This document shows positions 7,235 through 15,420 of a stretch of 21,701 nt of DNA, one piece after another; positions within the stretch are counted from its first letter, which is position 1; each line of letters opens with the position of its first letter. Below the pieces are notes generated by a model, which saw nothing but the letters and a program-made list of their open reading frames with translations, searched no databases and was not told the DNA's origin. The stretch is from a virus. The position numbers and the translations under genes are program-made. The stretch covers positions 1 through 21,701 of IMG/VR virus record IMGVR_UViG_3300047478_000036; one strand, 5' to 3'.

Positions 7235-7900
7235 TTAAGCAGTACGTTGCCACATATAAACTACAACATATGGTTGTAAGTTAGCATTAGTACCACTTAC
7301 ACCATCAGTACTATTAGCTACTGTAATTCCTGTTGTTTTTGATCCTGTATTTACAGTTGAATTAGGAGTTGGTTGTCCTTGAGCACTTAAATTATTTGCA
7401 GGTTGTAATCCACTAGCCCATAAAGGTACAGTATGAACGTGTCCTGGGTCTGTTACTGTTGCAGTATGCGTATGACTTACTACAACTGCATCAGCACTAC
7501 CACCAGTAGCGCCAGCACTAAATGATCCTCCATTACCAATTAGAACACGACCAGCTCCAAAAGCTACCCAGGTACCTATACCAAAGAGTGTTGCAGGATT
7601 AGTAGAAATAGTTGATGTATAAATTGAACCTACTGGATAGATAAGTAATAAAGCTGCTGATATAGCTGTAGTAATAAAAGCAGTTGTAGCTATTTGAGTA
7701 GTATTATTTCCAGCACTAGCAGTTGGAGCAATAGGAGTCCCAGTAAATGTAGGTGAAGTAGTATCTGCTTTACTTGCTACAGCAGTTGCAATAGCATTAA
7801 ACTCATCATCTATTTCACTACCCTTAATAATCTTTGCAGGATTACCTGTAAGCAAGGCATCCTTTGTATAGAAGTTTGTTGCTTTCACATAGTTTGCCAT
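7235..7900 (-). CDS. Short tail fibre/collar-domain protein
   Basis: This 221-residue protein is probably a trimeric receptor-contacting tail appendage. The N-terminal part (MANYVKATNFYTKD..., about 1-45) resembles virion attachment segments. The middle has the common fibre repeat TTSPTFTGTPIAPTA and TTAFITTA. Then comes the collar-type block: YPVGSIY at 88-94, GTWVAFGAGRVLIG at about 109-122, two His-x-His pairs (143/145 and 154/156) of the kind that bind metal ions along the trimer axis in T4 gp12-like fibres, and the terminal LQPYVVVYMWQR (208-219). It lies between the gp12-like tube protein and the S74 protein. Its ATG overlaps the upstream TAA by one base (TAATG), so it is translationally coupled. 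The exact role in adsorption is inferred. Confidence 0.82.
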   Translation of the reverse strand: MANYVKATNFYTKDALLTGNPAKIIKGSEIDDEFNAIATAVASKADTTSPTFTGTPIAPTASAGNNTTQIATTAFITTAISAALLLIYPVGSIYTSTISTNPATLFGIGTWVAFGAGRVLIGNGGSFSAGATGGSADAVVVSHTHTATVTDPGHVHTVPLWASGLQPANNLSAQGQPTPNSTVNTGSKTTGITVANSTDGVSGTNANLQPYVVVYMWQRTA

Positions 7901-9489
7901 TATACCATCTTCCCTGTTTTCAAATAGATTGTTAGTTGTTGTAAGCTAACTGGAGCACCTTCAATAGGAACCTCCACACCAAATTGTAATACTTTCCCTG
8001 ATCCACCTAGGTGCATTGTAATATCTTGAATTGCACTACCAGCCGTAAACTCACCTATATTATATTCAGAGATATTATACTCAGCTGTACCTCCTACGAA
8101 GTCTTTTGTATATGTTCTACTTGAGTATGCATTTTGATAATCAAAACTATACTTAAAAATAACATCTTGAGTTCCAGAAGCAATTACAACCATACTAGCT
8201 TTCTTTAAAAACTTAAGACTAAAAGGCTCACCAGCATCTATATTAGAAGTATAGTATTCTAACCGATAAGTAGCAGTATTGTCTAAGTATCCAAAGTATC
8301 TACCTATACCTCCAGCCATACCAAGATATAAGTTTCTATCTCTAGTCTTGCAAAGAGCCTTAGGTATAAACCCTTCCCATGTTGTTACACGAGCTGCTCC
8401 ATTATCTAGTGCTTGTCTTAAATCAAAATAAAAAGATTTTTTTAAATTAGGAAATACTAATAGATAAAAAGCATCTCTTTCAAAATAAACACTTCTAATA
8501 TTATTAAGAACTTCACCTGATATATACGTAACTAAATCATCTCTTATATTAGCCGATAAATCACGCAGCGGCATACTTTTTTCTTGAACAACACGATTAA
8601 AACTTCGTACCCCACTATTACTTAGGAATATTAAATCTGTACCTGTTTGTTGTATGGTGTCGCGAGCAATACATCCAACACCTGTTACTACATCAGCAAG
8701 AGTAAGATTAGTAGGATCATTTGGTGATTGATAGATTACAATATTATTACGGCAGAATATAATAAGATAATTATTATGTGAGGATATACCTACAATCTCA
8801 TCACTACTACCAACAACAGATTCAATATCAATTAAACCTGAACCTGTACCTGTAAATAAAGCACCATCTAATAATTGACTATAATAAACTGTTGTTTTAG
8901 CACCCGTCACACCTGCTACCCAATGACGACCAAAGGCTGTATGTGAACAGTCAGGATCAAAAGTAGTTACACCTGTAGGTTTAGTACCATAGTCACCAAC
9001 ACGTTGCCAAATAAAAGCACCTGTATGATTTGTTTTACGATAAACAAGAAGTGGATTACCTGTCTGTGCAGCAAACCCATACATACTATTACCATAACCA
9101 GCACCTTCTGCTAGTTGAGAGAATTGCCACCTATTACCAGTAAAAGTAATTGTAAGGTTAGTTGTTTGATCTGCTTGTTTAACTGGAGATTCTGTAAGAG
9201 TAGTAGAACCAGTATACATCTTACCACCACCACAAGATAAGATAGTAGGTGTTAAATCTGTACCAATAAATTCAAATAAACTCTCAAGATAATCTGTATC
9301 ACTTAATGAACCATTATTTGTTGTAACAGGTGTCCAACCTCTACGGCTGCCTAAACGACCAAACTTATCTATAATACAGTTAGTAGCTTTTGTAGCATAA
9401 CCACTCTCTAACGTAACACCACTCTCTTGAGTATTTAACCCAAGAAAGCCAAGTGCAGCATTACTAAGTGCTTTTAATTGACCAGCCAT
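7900..9489 (-). CDS. Tail tubular protein B (T7 gp12-like nozzle)
   Basis: A 529-residue protein that would form the distal tail tube or nozzle of a short-tailed phage. The start MAGQLKALSNAALGFLGLNT, then GYATKATNCIIDKFGRLGSRRGW (about 30-53), is the usual opening of this family, in which a conserved Gly-x-x-x-Arg-x-Gly-W motif precedes beta-propeller-like repeats. The rest is beta-strand rich, with many Tyr, Thr and Asn. I chose the ATG at 9489, whose A is the last base of the upstream TAA (TAATG). A TTG at 9504 would add five residues inside the previous gene and looks less likely. The gp11-like gene lies immediately upstream, as in T7, which supports the call. Confidence 0.83.
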   Translation of the reverse strand: MAGQLKALSNAALGFLGLNTQESGVTLESGYATKATNCIIDKFGRLGSRRGWTPVTTNNGSLSDTDYLESLFEFIGTDLTPTILSCGGGKMYTGSTTLTESPVKQADQTTNLTITFTGNRWQFSQLAEGAGYGNSMYGFAAQTGNPLLVYRKTNHTGAFIWQRVGDYGTKPTGVTTFDPDCSHTAFGRHWVAGVTGAKTTVYYSQLLDGALFTGTGSGLIDIESVVGSSDEIVGISSHNNYLIIFCRNNIVIYQSPNDPTNLTLADVVTGVGCIARDTIQQTGTDLIFLSNSGVRSFNRVVQEKSMPLRDLSANIRDDLVTYISGEVLNNIRSVYFERDAFYLLVFPNLKKSFYFDLRQALDNGAARVTTWEGFIPKALCKTRDRNLYLGMAGGIGRYFGYLDNTATYRLEYYTSNIDAGEPFSLKFLKKASMVVIASGTQDVIFKYSFDYQNAYSSRTYTKDFVGGTAEYNISEYNIGEFTAGSAIQDITMHLGGSGKVLQFGVEVPIEGAPVSLQQLTIYLKTGKMV

Positions 9490-10130
9490 TATTGTGCTGT
9501 CCAAATCATTTCATCAAGACGTTGACTAGACTCTACTGCAATAAGATCTGCAGCCATAGAGCGATAGCGTTGCTCTTGTTCCGCATATCCACCATCATCA
9601 CCACGCTCACTAATCGCACGGGCTAAAGCACCCTCTACTAAAAGATTACCTGGAATTAGTATTTGTGTAGAATCAGTAGTTAATTCATCTTGAGGAACAA
9701 CACAGTTAATACGAATATTATATACACCATCAGGAATAGGAAAGAAATCTACTTGAGAATCACCATTAGAGTCTACACCATTGAAGTTGTAGTACATAGG
9801 AGAACCTTTAGGTGAGTCATAAGTTAAGTAAACCTTATCAAACCACTTAGTACCCTTCTGCTCTATAATATAGTTATCTGTATCATTGAAGACATCAAGA
9901 ACACGAATACGTGTACCTGATCCTACTAGTACATAGTTAAATAAAGAATCAGTTGTATTAGCCGTAAGAGTAGTACGAAGAGCTGACCAATTCCAACTAT
10001 CTTCTACTTCTACTTTCACAACATTAACTAAATCTCCTATTAGTTTGGAGTATGGAGTTTCATTGACAGTAGTAACTTCGTTTTCACGAAGTCGTCTTAA
10101 AACTCTATTTACACATTCTAAGTATGTCAA
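9489..10130 (-). CDS. Tail tubular protein A (T7 gp11-like adaptor)
   Basis: A 213-residue protein of the gp11 adaptor family that joins the portal to the tail nozzle. The N-terminal helix (LECVNRVLRRLRENEVTTVNE) and the following VKVEVEDSWNWSALRTTLTAN are typical. A conserved beta part with PKGSPMYYNF and FFPIPDGVYNIRINCVVPQ sits in the middle (about 110-150), and the C-terminal helical part carries LVEGALARAISERGDDGG. The start is TTG at 10130 with AAGGGA seven bases upstream; no in-frame ATG exists near the beginning, and the start fits the length of relatives (about 200). A near-perfect promoter (10156-10184) lies just upstream, so this gene heads a transcript for the tail and ejection genes. 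It overlaps the gp12-like gene by one base. Confidence 0.85.
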   Translation of the reverse strand: MTYLECVNRVLRRLRENEVTTVNETPYSKLIGDLVNVVKVEVEDSWNWSALRTTLTANTTDSLFNYVLVGSGTRIRVLDVFNDTDNYIIEQKGTKWFDKVYLTYDSPKGSPMYYNFNGVDSNGDSQVDFFPIPDGVYNIRINCVVPQDELTTDSTQILIPGNLLVEGALARAISERGDDGGYAEQEQRYRSMAADLIAVESSQRLDEMIWTAQ

Positions 10131-10155
10131 TTTAAAATCCCTTAATTATAATACA

Positions 10156-10184
10156 ATTATACCACAATAGACTTCATTTGTCAA
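10156..10184 (-). promoter_or_regulatory. Sigma-70 promoter for the tail tube/ejection genes
   Basis: Read on the minus strand: TTGACA (10184-10179), 17 bases, then TATAAT (10161-10156), with TGG directly before the -10 box, giving an extended -10. Both boxes are perfect consensus. Transcription would start near 10149, about 20 bases before the TTG start of the gp11-like gene. Confidence 0.85.
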
Positions 10185-10192
10185 GGTATTTA

Positions 10193-10465
10193 TTACCACT
10201 TGACTTTGTCTGCCCAATATGCAGCACTCATCTTACCCTTAGCTATGTTAGATGCGTGACGAGCTTTGAATGACTTTTGTCTAGCCTTCTCAGCAGGAGT
10301 CTTAGGATTAGATCCAGCACCACTTACACCTTGTTGACCAAAGCGTATTAACTTCTCTTTGTCACCTTCTTTAGCTAATACAGCATGAGATTTAGTTGGG
10401 TGACCAGGAGTGCGCTTAGGTTTATTGTAACCTTCAAATGTTTCTTGTCCTTTCTTAATAGCCAT
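10193..10465 (-). CDS. Small basic phage protein of unknown function
   Basis: A 90-residue, strongly basic and hydrophilic protein with no membrane segment. It begins MAIKKGQETFEGYNKPKRTP and has GKMSAAYWADKVKW at its end; the middle carries KLIRFGQQGVSGAG and KARQKSFKARHA. Proteins with an RFG...KARQKSFKARH-like core are recurrent in aquatic phage genomes beside structural genes, but I know of no established function. A nucleic-acid binding or minor head role is possible from its charge. It lies between the 3-TM-like holin and the tail tube genes. The ATG at 10465 has AAGGAA about eight bases upstream, overlapping the end of the previous gene. The promoter for the downstream genes lies just after its stop. 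Confidence 0.7.
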   Translation of the reverse strand: MAIKKGQETFEGYNKPKRTPGHPTKSHAVLAKEGDKEKLIRFGQQGVSGAGSNPKTPAEKARQKSFKARHASNIAKGKMSAAYWADKVKW

Positions 10466-10467
10466 AC

Positions 10468-10842
10468 TTATTTCCTTAAAGTTAGATACATTCTTTCACC
10501 AATAACAAAGCTCATACAAGCTCCACTTAGGTCAAGCATAATAAGAGTAATAGGTTCAGGAACAGTAGAAGTAAATACAGCACCTACTGTTGCTAACCAT
10601 ATAATGATAATTGCGATATACCTAAAGCTAGACCTTAAATTATTCACCCAAAGAGAAGGTTCACCTGCTGGTTTATCTATCTCTGCTAGTGCTTGTAAAC
10701 GAGCTGTCTCTGCTTGCATAAGTTGTATGCGTTCAGCTACATTGACAGGATTACCACCTGCCCCTTTAGTGAACTTAGCAAAGATACCACGGACACCATC
10801 TGTTAGTGCTGGAAGAAGTGCTGGAAATAAAACTGACCACAT
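10468..10842 (-). CDS. Holin-like membrane protein
   Basis: A 124-residue protein in the lysis cluster, directly after the endolysin gene and overlapping it by one base (TAATG). A hydrophobic N-terminus (about 2-14) is followed by an amphipathic charged helix (34-58), the segment PSLWVNNLRSSFRY (62-75), and two strong hydrophobic helices at about 75-92 and 97-114, ending in a short basic tail. The layout resembles the three-TM holin family found in gene transfer agents and phages, where a Trp/Arg segment precedes the first long helix. Its likely role is to permeabilise the inner membrane so that the peptidase reaches the wall. Sequence similarity to that family is my impression, not a search result. 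Another membrane protein with a holin-like layout lies at 11260-11469, so which one is the holin is open. Confidence 0.7.
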   Translation of the reverse strand: MWSVLFPALLPALTDGVRGIFAKFTKGAGGNPVNVAERIQLMQAETARLQALAEIDKPAGEPSLWVNNLRSSFRYIAIIIIWLATVGAVFTSTVPEPITLIMLDLSGACMSFVIGERMYLTLRK

Positions 10843-11258
10843 TATACAATCCCCTTTACGTATTTACCTTTACCCTTGAGTGTGAGAATATTCCCACGCA
10901 TACGAGGATCAAAGGATATATGAACCCAAGTCTTTTCATAAATCAATTGGTCAAACTTTAGATTACTCTTACTTAAGATATTAGATATAGTAAGTGGTGT
11001 GTGCCCATAGGCTGTAAAGTCTACAGCATAACCATGAGTGTGTGACGAGTTGCTAGTACCACCAACTGCACGGTTTACATCAGGGCTGCGGTAGCCACTA
11101 TTGATAGTGATAGCTACATTACCTAGTAACTCTCTTACCTTTTCCATATAGAAGGCAGTAGTACGTAACACTTCTATTACTTCTTTAGATGGAGTATTAT
11201 CTATCTTTTGATTAGTAACTGTAAGTTCAGCAAGAGAAAAGTGAGGTGTCAGTTGCAA
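10842..11258 (-). CDS. Endolysin, peptidase M15 (D-Ala-D-Ala carboxypeptidase-like)
   Basis: A 138-residue zinc peptidase expected to cut the peptide bridges of peptidoglycan at lysis. It has the M15 signature S-x-H-x-x-G-x-A-x-D at 71-80, giving zinc ligands His73 and Asp80, and the third ligand His113 in WVHIS. The SGYRS motif (54-58) with Arg57 is also characteristic. The protein is a bare catalytic domain without a wall-binding module or signal peptide, so a holin would be needed for export. The start is TTG at 11258 with AGGA eight bases upstream. The next in-frame ATG would remove the N-terminal third, including the conserved HFSLAELT, so TTG is preferred. The gene lies between two small membrane proteins. 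Confidence 0.92.
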   Translation of the reverse strand: MQLTPHFSLAELTVTNQKIDNTPSKEVIEVLRTTAFYMEKVRELLGNVAITINSGYRSPDVNRAVGGTSNSSHTHGYAVDFTAYGHTPLTISNILSKSNLKFDQLIYEKTWVHISFDPRMRGNILTLKGKGKYVKGIV

Positions 11259-11259
11259 T

Positions 11260-11469
11260 TTAGTGTCCTACAATATACCTAGAGATATAAGAGATAACAG
11301 CTCCTACAAGAGAAGCTATCATCATGCCAGCCCAAAAGCCACCACGACCTTTGTTAGCTAAGGCAAGCAGTTCATCAAGCGCACTCTCCATCTTATCTAT
11401 CTTCTTCTCAAGCATTTCTACTTTAGCTATGAGTTTGCCATATTCAACTGAGTCTAGGATTTCTGACAT
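11260..11469 (-). CDS. Small membrane protein with coiled coil (XhlA/class-III-like holin candidate)
   Basis: A 69-residue protein. Residues about 8-40 form a heptad-patterned coiled coil (KLIAKVEMLEKKIDKMESALDELL in parts), and residues 45-66 form one transmembrane helix (FWAGMMIASLVGAVISYIS). This layout, an N-terminal cytoplasmic coiled coil and one C-terminal helix, is that of XhlA-type lysis proteins. It precedes the M15 endolysin by one base, so participation in lysis, as holin or antiholin, is likely but inferred. The ATG at 11469 has AAGG upstream, next to the end of the previous gene. Confidence 0.7.
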   Translation of the reverse strand: MSEILDSVEYGKLIAKVEMLEKKIDKMESALDELLALANKGRGGFWAGMMIASLVGAVISYISRYIVGH

Positions 11470-11479
11470 TATCTAACCT

Positions 11480-11704
11480 TTATTGTAATAAATCCAAAAC
11501 ATCAGGATTAAGGGATAAAAACATTTTTAGTTTTTCTGCAGGGTCAACTACTTCTTCTAGTACTACTTCAGGTGGCAAAGGCCAGTTGTCTGTTATATCT
11601 AGTAATCCTGCATCAATCTTTTCTTGCATAAAAGGTAGCTGTGTTTCATCTGTTTCATCAAACCCAAATACTTCGCCAGTAGATTCATTTTTATAATATT
11701 TCAT
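11480..11704 (-). CDS. Small acidic protein after the tail fibre, possible fibre assembly factor
   Basis: A 74-residue acidic protein that begins MKYYKNESTGEVFGFD and contains ITDNWPLPPE in the middle and a short C-terminal helix. It directly follows the tail fibre gene (11 bases) with AAAGG before its ATG. Small acidic proteins with an N-terminal KYYKN-x-x-TGEVFGFD-like strand pair commonly sit next to fibre genes and are often named tail fibre assembly proteins. The match is by general resemblance and position only, so I leave the function unproven. Confidence 0.65.
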   Translation of the reverse strand: MKYYKNESTGEVFGFDETDETQLPFMQEKIDAGLLDITDNWPLPPEVVLEEVVDPAEKLKMFLSLNPDVLDLLQ

Positions 11705-11715
11705 AACTTAACCTT

Positions 11716-14220
11716 TTATCTTAATTCAGACCATTGATTTAAAGCCATGCTTCCTGACGGGGTGAACAAATATGTTGCGCCAGCAGGGATAATATAAGTG
11801 CCACCAGCATATACTGTTAAACCCCAACTTCCTAAACGACCATAAACCGTTCCATTTATAGAAACTGTGCATGAAAAAATACCATTTGATGCCGTTCCGC
11901 GAATTGTTACAAAAAGCATTATTGAACGACCAGTTGAATTTGTATAGGTGGTTGATAATGCCCTACTAGCGGTAACATCTTGCCAAGTTTGCCCAACACC
12001 GATTGCGTTTGATGCTGTTGTTGCCGTTGCCGCGTTGCCTGAACAAGCAGATGATGTTCCTGAAGTTGTAGCGTAATTTACACTAAAGTTTGATGGGTTA
12101 TACACATACATATTTGAACCATCACTACCACCCCATAACCAAGGTGGCTGACCACTTTGCCCAGACCAGTTAAAGTTTAAATCTACACCACCAACACGAT
12201 AAGGATAAGCGCGACCTGCTGTTGTTGCGTAAGTAGCCGTTGCCGCATTGCCTGAACTTGTAATAAACCCAGCGCCATTGGTTAGTTGGTTTGTATTGGT
12301 TACATTGGTTGCGCCAGCCGCTATGCCATCAAGTTTGCTTGCATAAGTGCTAGTCATATACCCATTGACCGATGCAGTTGCAGCCGCCATGCTTATTGCA
12401 GGTGTTGCGCCACCACTTGAAACAACGGGTGCTGTACCTGTAACGGATGTTACTGTTCCTAAACCTTTGCTGTTAAATGTGTTCCAATCTGTGCTAGTTA
12501 AATACCCTGAAACACTTGTTGTTGCGGCTGGCATTGAAATAACTGGTGCTGTGCCACCACTTGATGCTACTGGACTAGTTGCTGTAACACCAGTAACTGT
12601 ACCTGTATTACTTGTATATCCATTTGGATTTGATGCTAGATAAAAAGCAGAAGCGTGATTACCATCTAGTAAATCTGCATTAAGATTAGTATTTAATGTT
12701 GTTGATGTTAGTGTAAATGGTGCTGTGCCAGATGCAAGTGTTGATGTAATAACACCTGATGCTGCCAATGTACCAATAGATATATTAGGAGTTCCAGTTA
12801 AACCACCAGCAGTACCACTAATATTGGTTTGATCACCTGTATTAGTCCCACTAGATGTCCCACTAAAAGTACCTGATTGAGTAGCAAGTGTACCAAGACC
12901 TAGATTAGTTCTAGCAAGAGTAGTACTTACTAAATCACTTAAGTTATTTGCAGCAAGTAATGCCCCTGTTACAGAAGCATAAGCAGATAACCAAGTTGTA
13001 CCATTATATACACTCATAGTATTAGTGGAAGTATCGAAATACAAAGCACCTGTTAATAAAGCATTACCATCATTATCTACAGTGGGTGCTGAACTTTTAG
13101 GACCTAAGTATCTATCATCAAATGCATCATAACTAGCTGCTGCATTAGAGGCTGATGTTGCTGCATTAGATTCACTTGAAGCTGCATTTGTAGCAGATGT
13201 AGATGCTATACCAGCTTGTGTAGTAGCTGTTGTAGCTGATGTTGCTGCATTTGTAGCACTTGTAGAAGCATTTGAAGCTTGTGTGGTAGCTGTAGTAGCT
13301 GAACCTGCTGCAGAAGTTGCACTAGAAGATGCATTTGTTGCTTGTGTAGAAGCAGTTGTTGCTGATGCTGCAGCATTAGTTGCACTAGTACTAGCCTCAC
13401 TTGCCTTTGTTGTAGCAGTAGATGCAGATGTAGAAGCACTTGATGCCGAACTAGTAGCATTAGTAGCTTGTGTAGAAGCAGTAGTTGCTGATGTAGCAGC
13501 TTCTCCAGCTTTTGTTGTTGCTATACCAGCTTGTGTAGTAGCTGTTGTAGCTGAACCACTTGCACTAGTAGCACTAGAACTAGCATTAGTGGCTTGAGTA
13601 GTAGCTGTTGTAGCAGAAGCAGCTGCATTAGTTGCAGAAGTAGAAGCACTAGAGGCTGAACTACTAGCTGCTGTTGCACTAGAACTAGCATTAGTAGCTG
13701 AAGTAGCAGCTTCACTTGCTTTTGTTGTTGCTATACCTGCTTGAGTAGTAGCAGTAGAGGCACTACCTGAGGCAGACGTAGCACTTGTAGAAGCATTAGA
13801 GGCTTGAGTTGTTGCTGTTGATGCACTACCTGAAGCTGAAGAGGCACTTGATGCTGCATTAGTTGCAGAAGTAGAAGCTCCACTAGCACTTGCTGCCGCA
13901 TTAGTAGCAGATGTAGATGCCTCAGAAGCTTTTGTTGTTGCAGTAGAAGCACTTGTAGAAGCAGAAGATGCAGATGAAGAGGCACTAGAAGCACTTGATG
14001 AAGCATTAGTTGCAGAAGTAGCTGCATTGGTAGCTGCAGTTGATGCCTCAGAAGCACTATCTCCTATTGTATCAGCAGCATTTACGGCAGTAGTAGCACT
14101 CGCAGCTGCAGCTAAGGCACTTGCTTCTGCAGCACTAGCAGCAGCAATTGCTGTTATAGAGTTATTTGAGGTATCTGCCGTAGCATCCCCACTACCTCCT
14201 GGTCCTCTATATATAGCCAT
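11716..14220 (-). CDS. Tail fibre protein with long Ala/Ser/Thr heptad shaft
   Basis: An 834-residue fibre expected to bind the host surface. The start [14 protein letters not shown] is the standard N-terminus of many podovirus fibres that anchors to the tail. Residues about 30-360 form a long run of seven-residue units of the form xAxxAxx (for example [21 protein letters not shown]), consistent with a thin trimeric alpha-helical shaft. A neck follows ([16 protein letters not shown] and [18 protein letters not shown]), then fibre repeats with [17 protein letters not shown]-type strands, and a C-terminal domain from about 690 that should contact the receptor. The C-terminal quarter (roughly 11716-12640) uses GCG, ACG and GGC codons that are rare in the rest, and looks acquired. 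No S74 domain is present. The ATG has AAGGA upstream, overlapping the end of the preceding gene. Confidence 0.88.
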   Translation of the reverse strand: MAIYRGPGGSGDATADTSNNSITAIAAASAAEASALAAAASATTAVNAADTIGDSASEASTAATNAATSATNASSSASSASSSASSASTSASTATTKASEASTSATNAAASASGASTSATNAASSASSASGSASTATTQASNASTSATSASGSASTATTQAGIATTKASEAATSATNASSSATAASSSASSASTSATNAAASATTATTQATNASSSATSASGSATTATTQAGIATTKAGEAATSATTASTQATNATSSASSASTSASTATTKASEASTSATNAAASATTASTQATNASSSATSAAGSATTATTQASNASTSATNAATSATTATTQAGIASTSATNAASSESNAATSASNAAASYDAFDDRYLGPKSSAPTVDNDGNALLTGALYFDTSTNTMSVYNGTTWLSAYASVTGALLAANNLSDLVSTTLARTNLGLGTLATQSGTFSGTSSGTNTGDQTNISGTAGGLTGTPNISIGTLAASGVITSTLASGTAPFTLTSTTLNTNLNADLLDGNHASAFYLASNPNGYTSNTGTVTGVTATSPVASSGGTAPVISMPAATTSVSGYLTSTDWNTFNSKGLGTVTSVTGTAPVVSSGGATPAISMAAATASVNGYMTSTYASKLDGIAAGATNVTNTNQLTNGAGFITSSGNAATATYATTAGRAYPYRVGGVDLNFNWSGQSGQPPWLWGGSDGSNMYVYNPSNFSVNYATTSGTSSACSGNAATATTASNAIGVGQTWQDVTASRALSTTYTNSTGRSIMLFVTIRGTASNGIFSCTVSINGTVYGRLGSWGLTVYAGGTYIIPAGATYLFTPSGSMALNQWSELR
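13130..14130 (-). repeat. 21-bp-period coding repeat in the tail fibre shaft
   Basis: About 45 consecutive units of seven codons encode xAxxAxx with x mostly Ser, Thr or Asn, and Lys, Gln or Glu at a few fixed places. Longer units recur, such as [11 protein letters not shown](S/G)EAAT twice. Ala codons are almost only GCA and GCT. The repetitiveness at DNA level makes this a likely place for length changes by slippage or recombination. Confidence 0.85.
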
Positions 14221-14222
14221 AA

Positions 14223-14405
14223 CTAGTCCTTATTGAATACTGATTTTACACTAACTGTCTTTTCTTTTACTAAACTCTCTGTTGCTTTTTTAGCTGGAGT
14301 TTCATCTACAAACACATACTGAGGATGCTTATGCATTTCAACAATATCATGTTCATGCTCAAAGGAAACTACTGTACCTGATACCAAACATTTAAATTGT
14401 GCCAT
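14223..14405 (-). CDS. Small conserved phage protein (60 aa) between capsid and fibre
   Basis: A 60-residue protein beginning [20 protein letters not shown], with [12 protein letters not shown] in the middle and a lysine-rich tail. Short proteins of this pattern (a beta strand pair with an x-x-H-P-x-Y segment) are frequent next to phage capsid genes; no function is known to me. I start it at the ATG of 14405, which has GGAG seven bases upstream, and not at a possible upstream ATG (14450), because that extension would run through the terminator hairpin at 14433-14466. It lies downstream of the terminator and so may be expressed at a lower level than the capsid. Confidence 0.72.
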   Translation of the reverse strand: MAQFKCLVSGTVVSFEHEHDIVEMHKHPQYVFVDETPAKKATESLVKEKTVSVKSVFNKD

Positions 14406-14432
14406 TTTATTCTCCGTGGTTAAATAATTATG

Positions 14433-14466
14433 CAAAAACCCCCTACCCAATTAAGAGTAAGAGGTT
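14433..14466 (-). terminator. Rho-independent terminator after the capsid gene
   Basis: On the minus strand a 12-bp stem pairs 14466-14455 with 14448-14437, fully complementary when G-U pairs are allowed, closes with a six-base TTAATT loop and is followed by a run of T (14438-14434). It begins 17 bases after the capsid stop codon. This would set the ratio between abundant head transcripts and the following fibre and lysis genes. Confidence 0.85.
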
Positions 14467-14482
14467 TAAACCTAATTACTTA

Positions 14483-15394
14483 TTAGGCTGGAACAGCTAA
14501 TGCAAAGCAAGCGTTGTCACGTAGCTCTTTAACACCGTACAATGTATCAGCAGTGTATAGAGTACCTAAGTATTCTTGTTTGTATTGAGTTTGTGAACGA
14601 ACACCTTGTTGTTCAACCAACACGGCAGCATCTTTGTGACCTAGTAAAGCAATACGAGCACCTCCAGTAGCAGTATCACAGTTGCTTGATACAAATACAG
14701 GGATACCATACAAGTTACCGATTTCACCATTGCGGATTGTGTTGCCATTACCAACTTCACCAACGAAGGCTTGTTCAGTGTAGCGAGATAAACCCATCAA
14801 TGTGTTACGAGCTGAAGGAGGAATCAAGAAGAAACGACCATCCATAGGAACATCGTTGTCATCTAAACGTTGGATTGTACGACGGATAGCAGCATCAGTT
14901 AATGCAGAAGCATTGCTTGAACCTGATGTGTAAGCAGTAGTACCGTCACCACCGATGTAAGCACCACCGTAAGTTACGCCTGAACCACCGTTGAAAGTAC
15001 GACCCAATTGGATCAATGAGCTATCAACTTGTTTAGATAAAGCATAACCAGCATCTTCTGTGTAGAAGCGACGTAGAGAAGATAAAGCTTGTACTTCTGT
15101 AATATCTTCAATCAAACGTGAGTACTCGTAGTGTTTGTCTACTAGTACTTGTACTTCTGTTTCAGTAGCTGCTTGTAGTGTTACTTGTGTTTCTGTTGCT
15201 TTAAGAGATGCTACACCACGAGTAGGTGAAGGGATATGGATTGTATCACCTTTCTTACCAGTGAAAGACATTTTCTTAAATAGGTTAGCTGCTACAAGAG
15301 ATTTCTTATAAGCAGCAAGAATCTCATCACTCCAAATTTCTGGAATAAAGGATGCGCCTGTAGTATTTGTTACGTGATTTGAGCCTAAAGCCAT
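14483..15394 (-). CDS. Major capsid protein (HK97 fold)
   Basis: A 303-residue capsid subunit. The N-terminal MALGSNHVTNTTGASFIPEIWSDEIL, then GDTIHIPSPTRG (about 49-60) and a long spine helix region (YSRLIEDITEVQALSSLRRFYTEDAGYALSKQVD, around 90-123), are typical of phage capsids of this class. The A-domain region has VPMDGRFFLIPPSARNTLM (about 182-200) and GEIGNLYGIPVFVSSN (about 224-239), a recurrent capsid motif. It is preceded by the scaffold gene and followed by a terminator, and its ribosome binding site (AAAGGA, 8 bases) is strong. Codon use is more C-rich than in the neighbours, as expected for a highly expressed gene. There is no decoration or cleavage domain that I can see. Confidence 0.92.
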   Translation of the reverse strand: MALGSNHVTNTTGASFIPEIWSDEILAAYKKSLVAANLFKKMSFTGKKGDTIHIPSPTRGVASLKATETQVTLQAATETEVQVLVDKHYEYSRLIEDITEVQALSSLRRFYTEDAGYALSKQVDSSLIQLGRTFNGGSGVTYGGAYIGGDGTTAYTSGSSNASALTDAAIRRTIQRLDDNDVPMDGRFFLIPPSARNTLMGLSRYTEQAFVGEVGNGNTIRNGEIGNLYGIPVFVSSNCDTATGGARIALLGHKDAAVLVEQQGVRSQTQYKQEYLGTLYTADTLYGVKELRDNACFALAVPA

Positions 15395-15420
15395 TTTGTA
15401 AATCCTTTTCTAAATTGTTT

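Noticed and set aside
9490-9504. TTG start at 9504 for the gp12-like protein
   Set aside because: It adds only five residues inside the upstream gene, and the TAATG overlap at 9489 matches the coupling used at other junctions of this block.
10385-10879. A 164-codon plus-strand frame across the holin gene
   Set aside because: It is antisense to two well supported coupled genes and encodes hydrophobic segments only as a by-product of the opposite strand.
13130-14130. Possible CRISPR-like or satellite repeat array
   Set aside because: The period is 21 bp, in frame, without constant repeats and unique spacers. It encodes a heptad shaft.
13283-14236. Plus-strand frames rich in Ala and Val opposite the tail fibre shaft
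   Set aside because: They are mirror images of the 21-bp heptad repeat, have no ribosome binding site and no promoter; the opposite strand is a clear fibre gene.
14406-14450. Upstream ATG extension of the 60-aa gene
   Set aside because: The added 15 codons lie in the terminator hairpin, and the ATG at 14405 has a good ribosome binding site.
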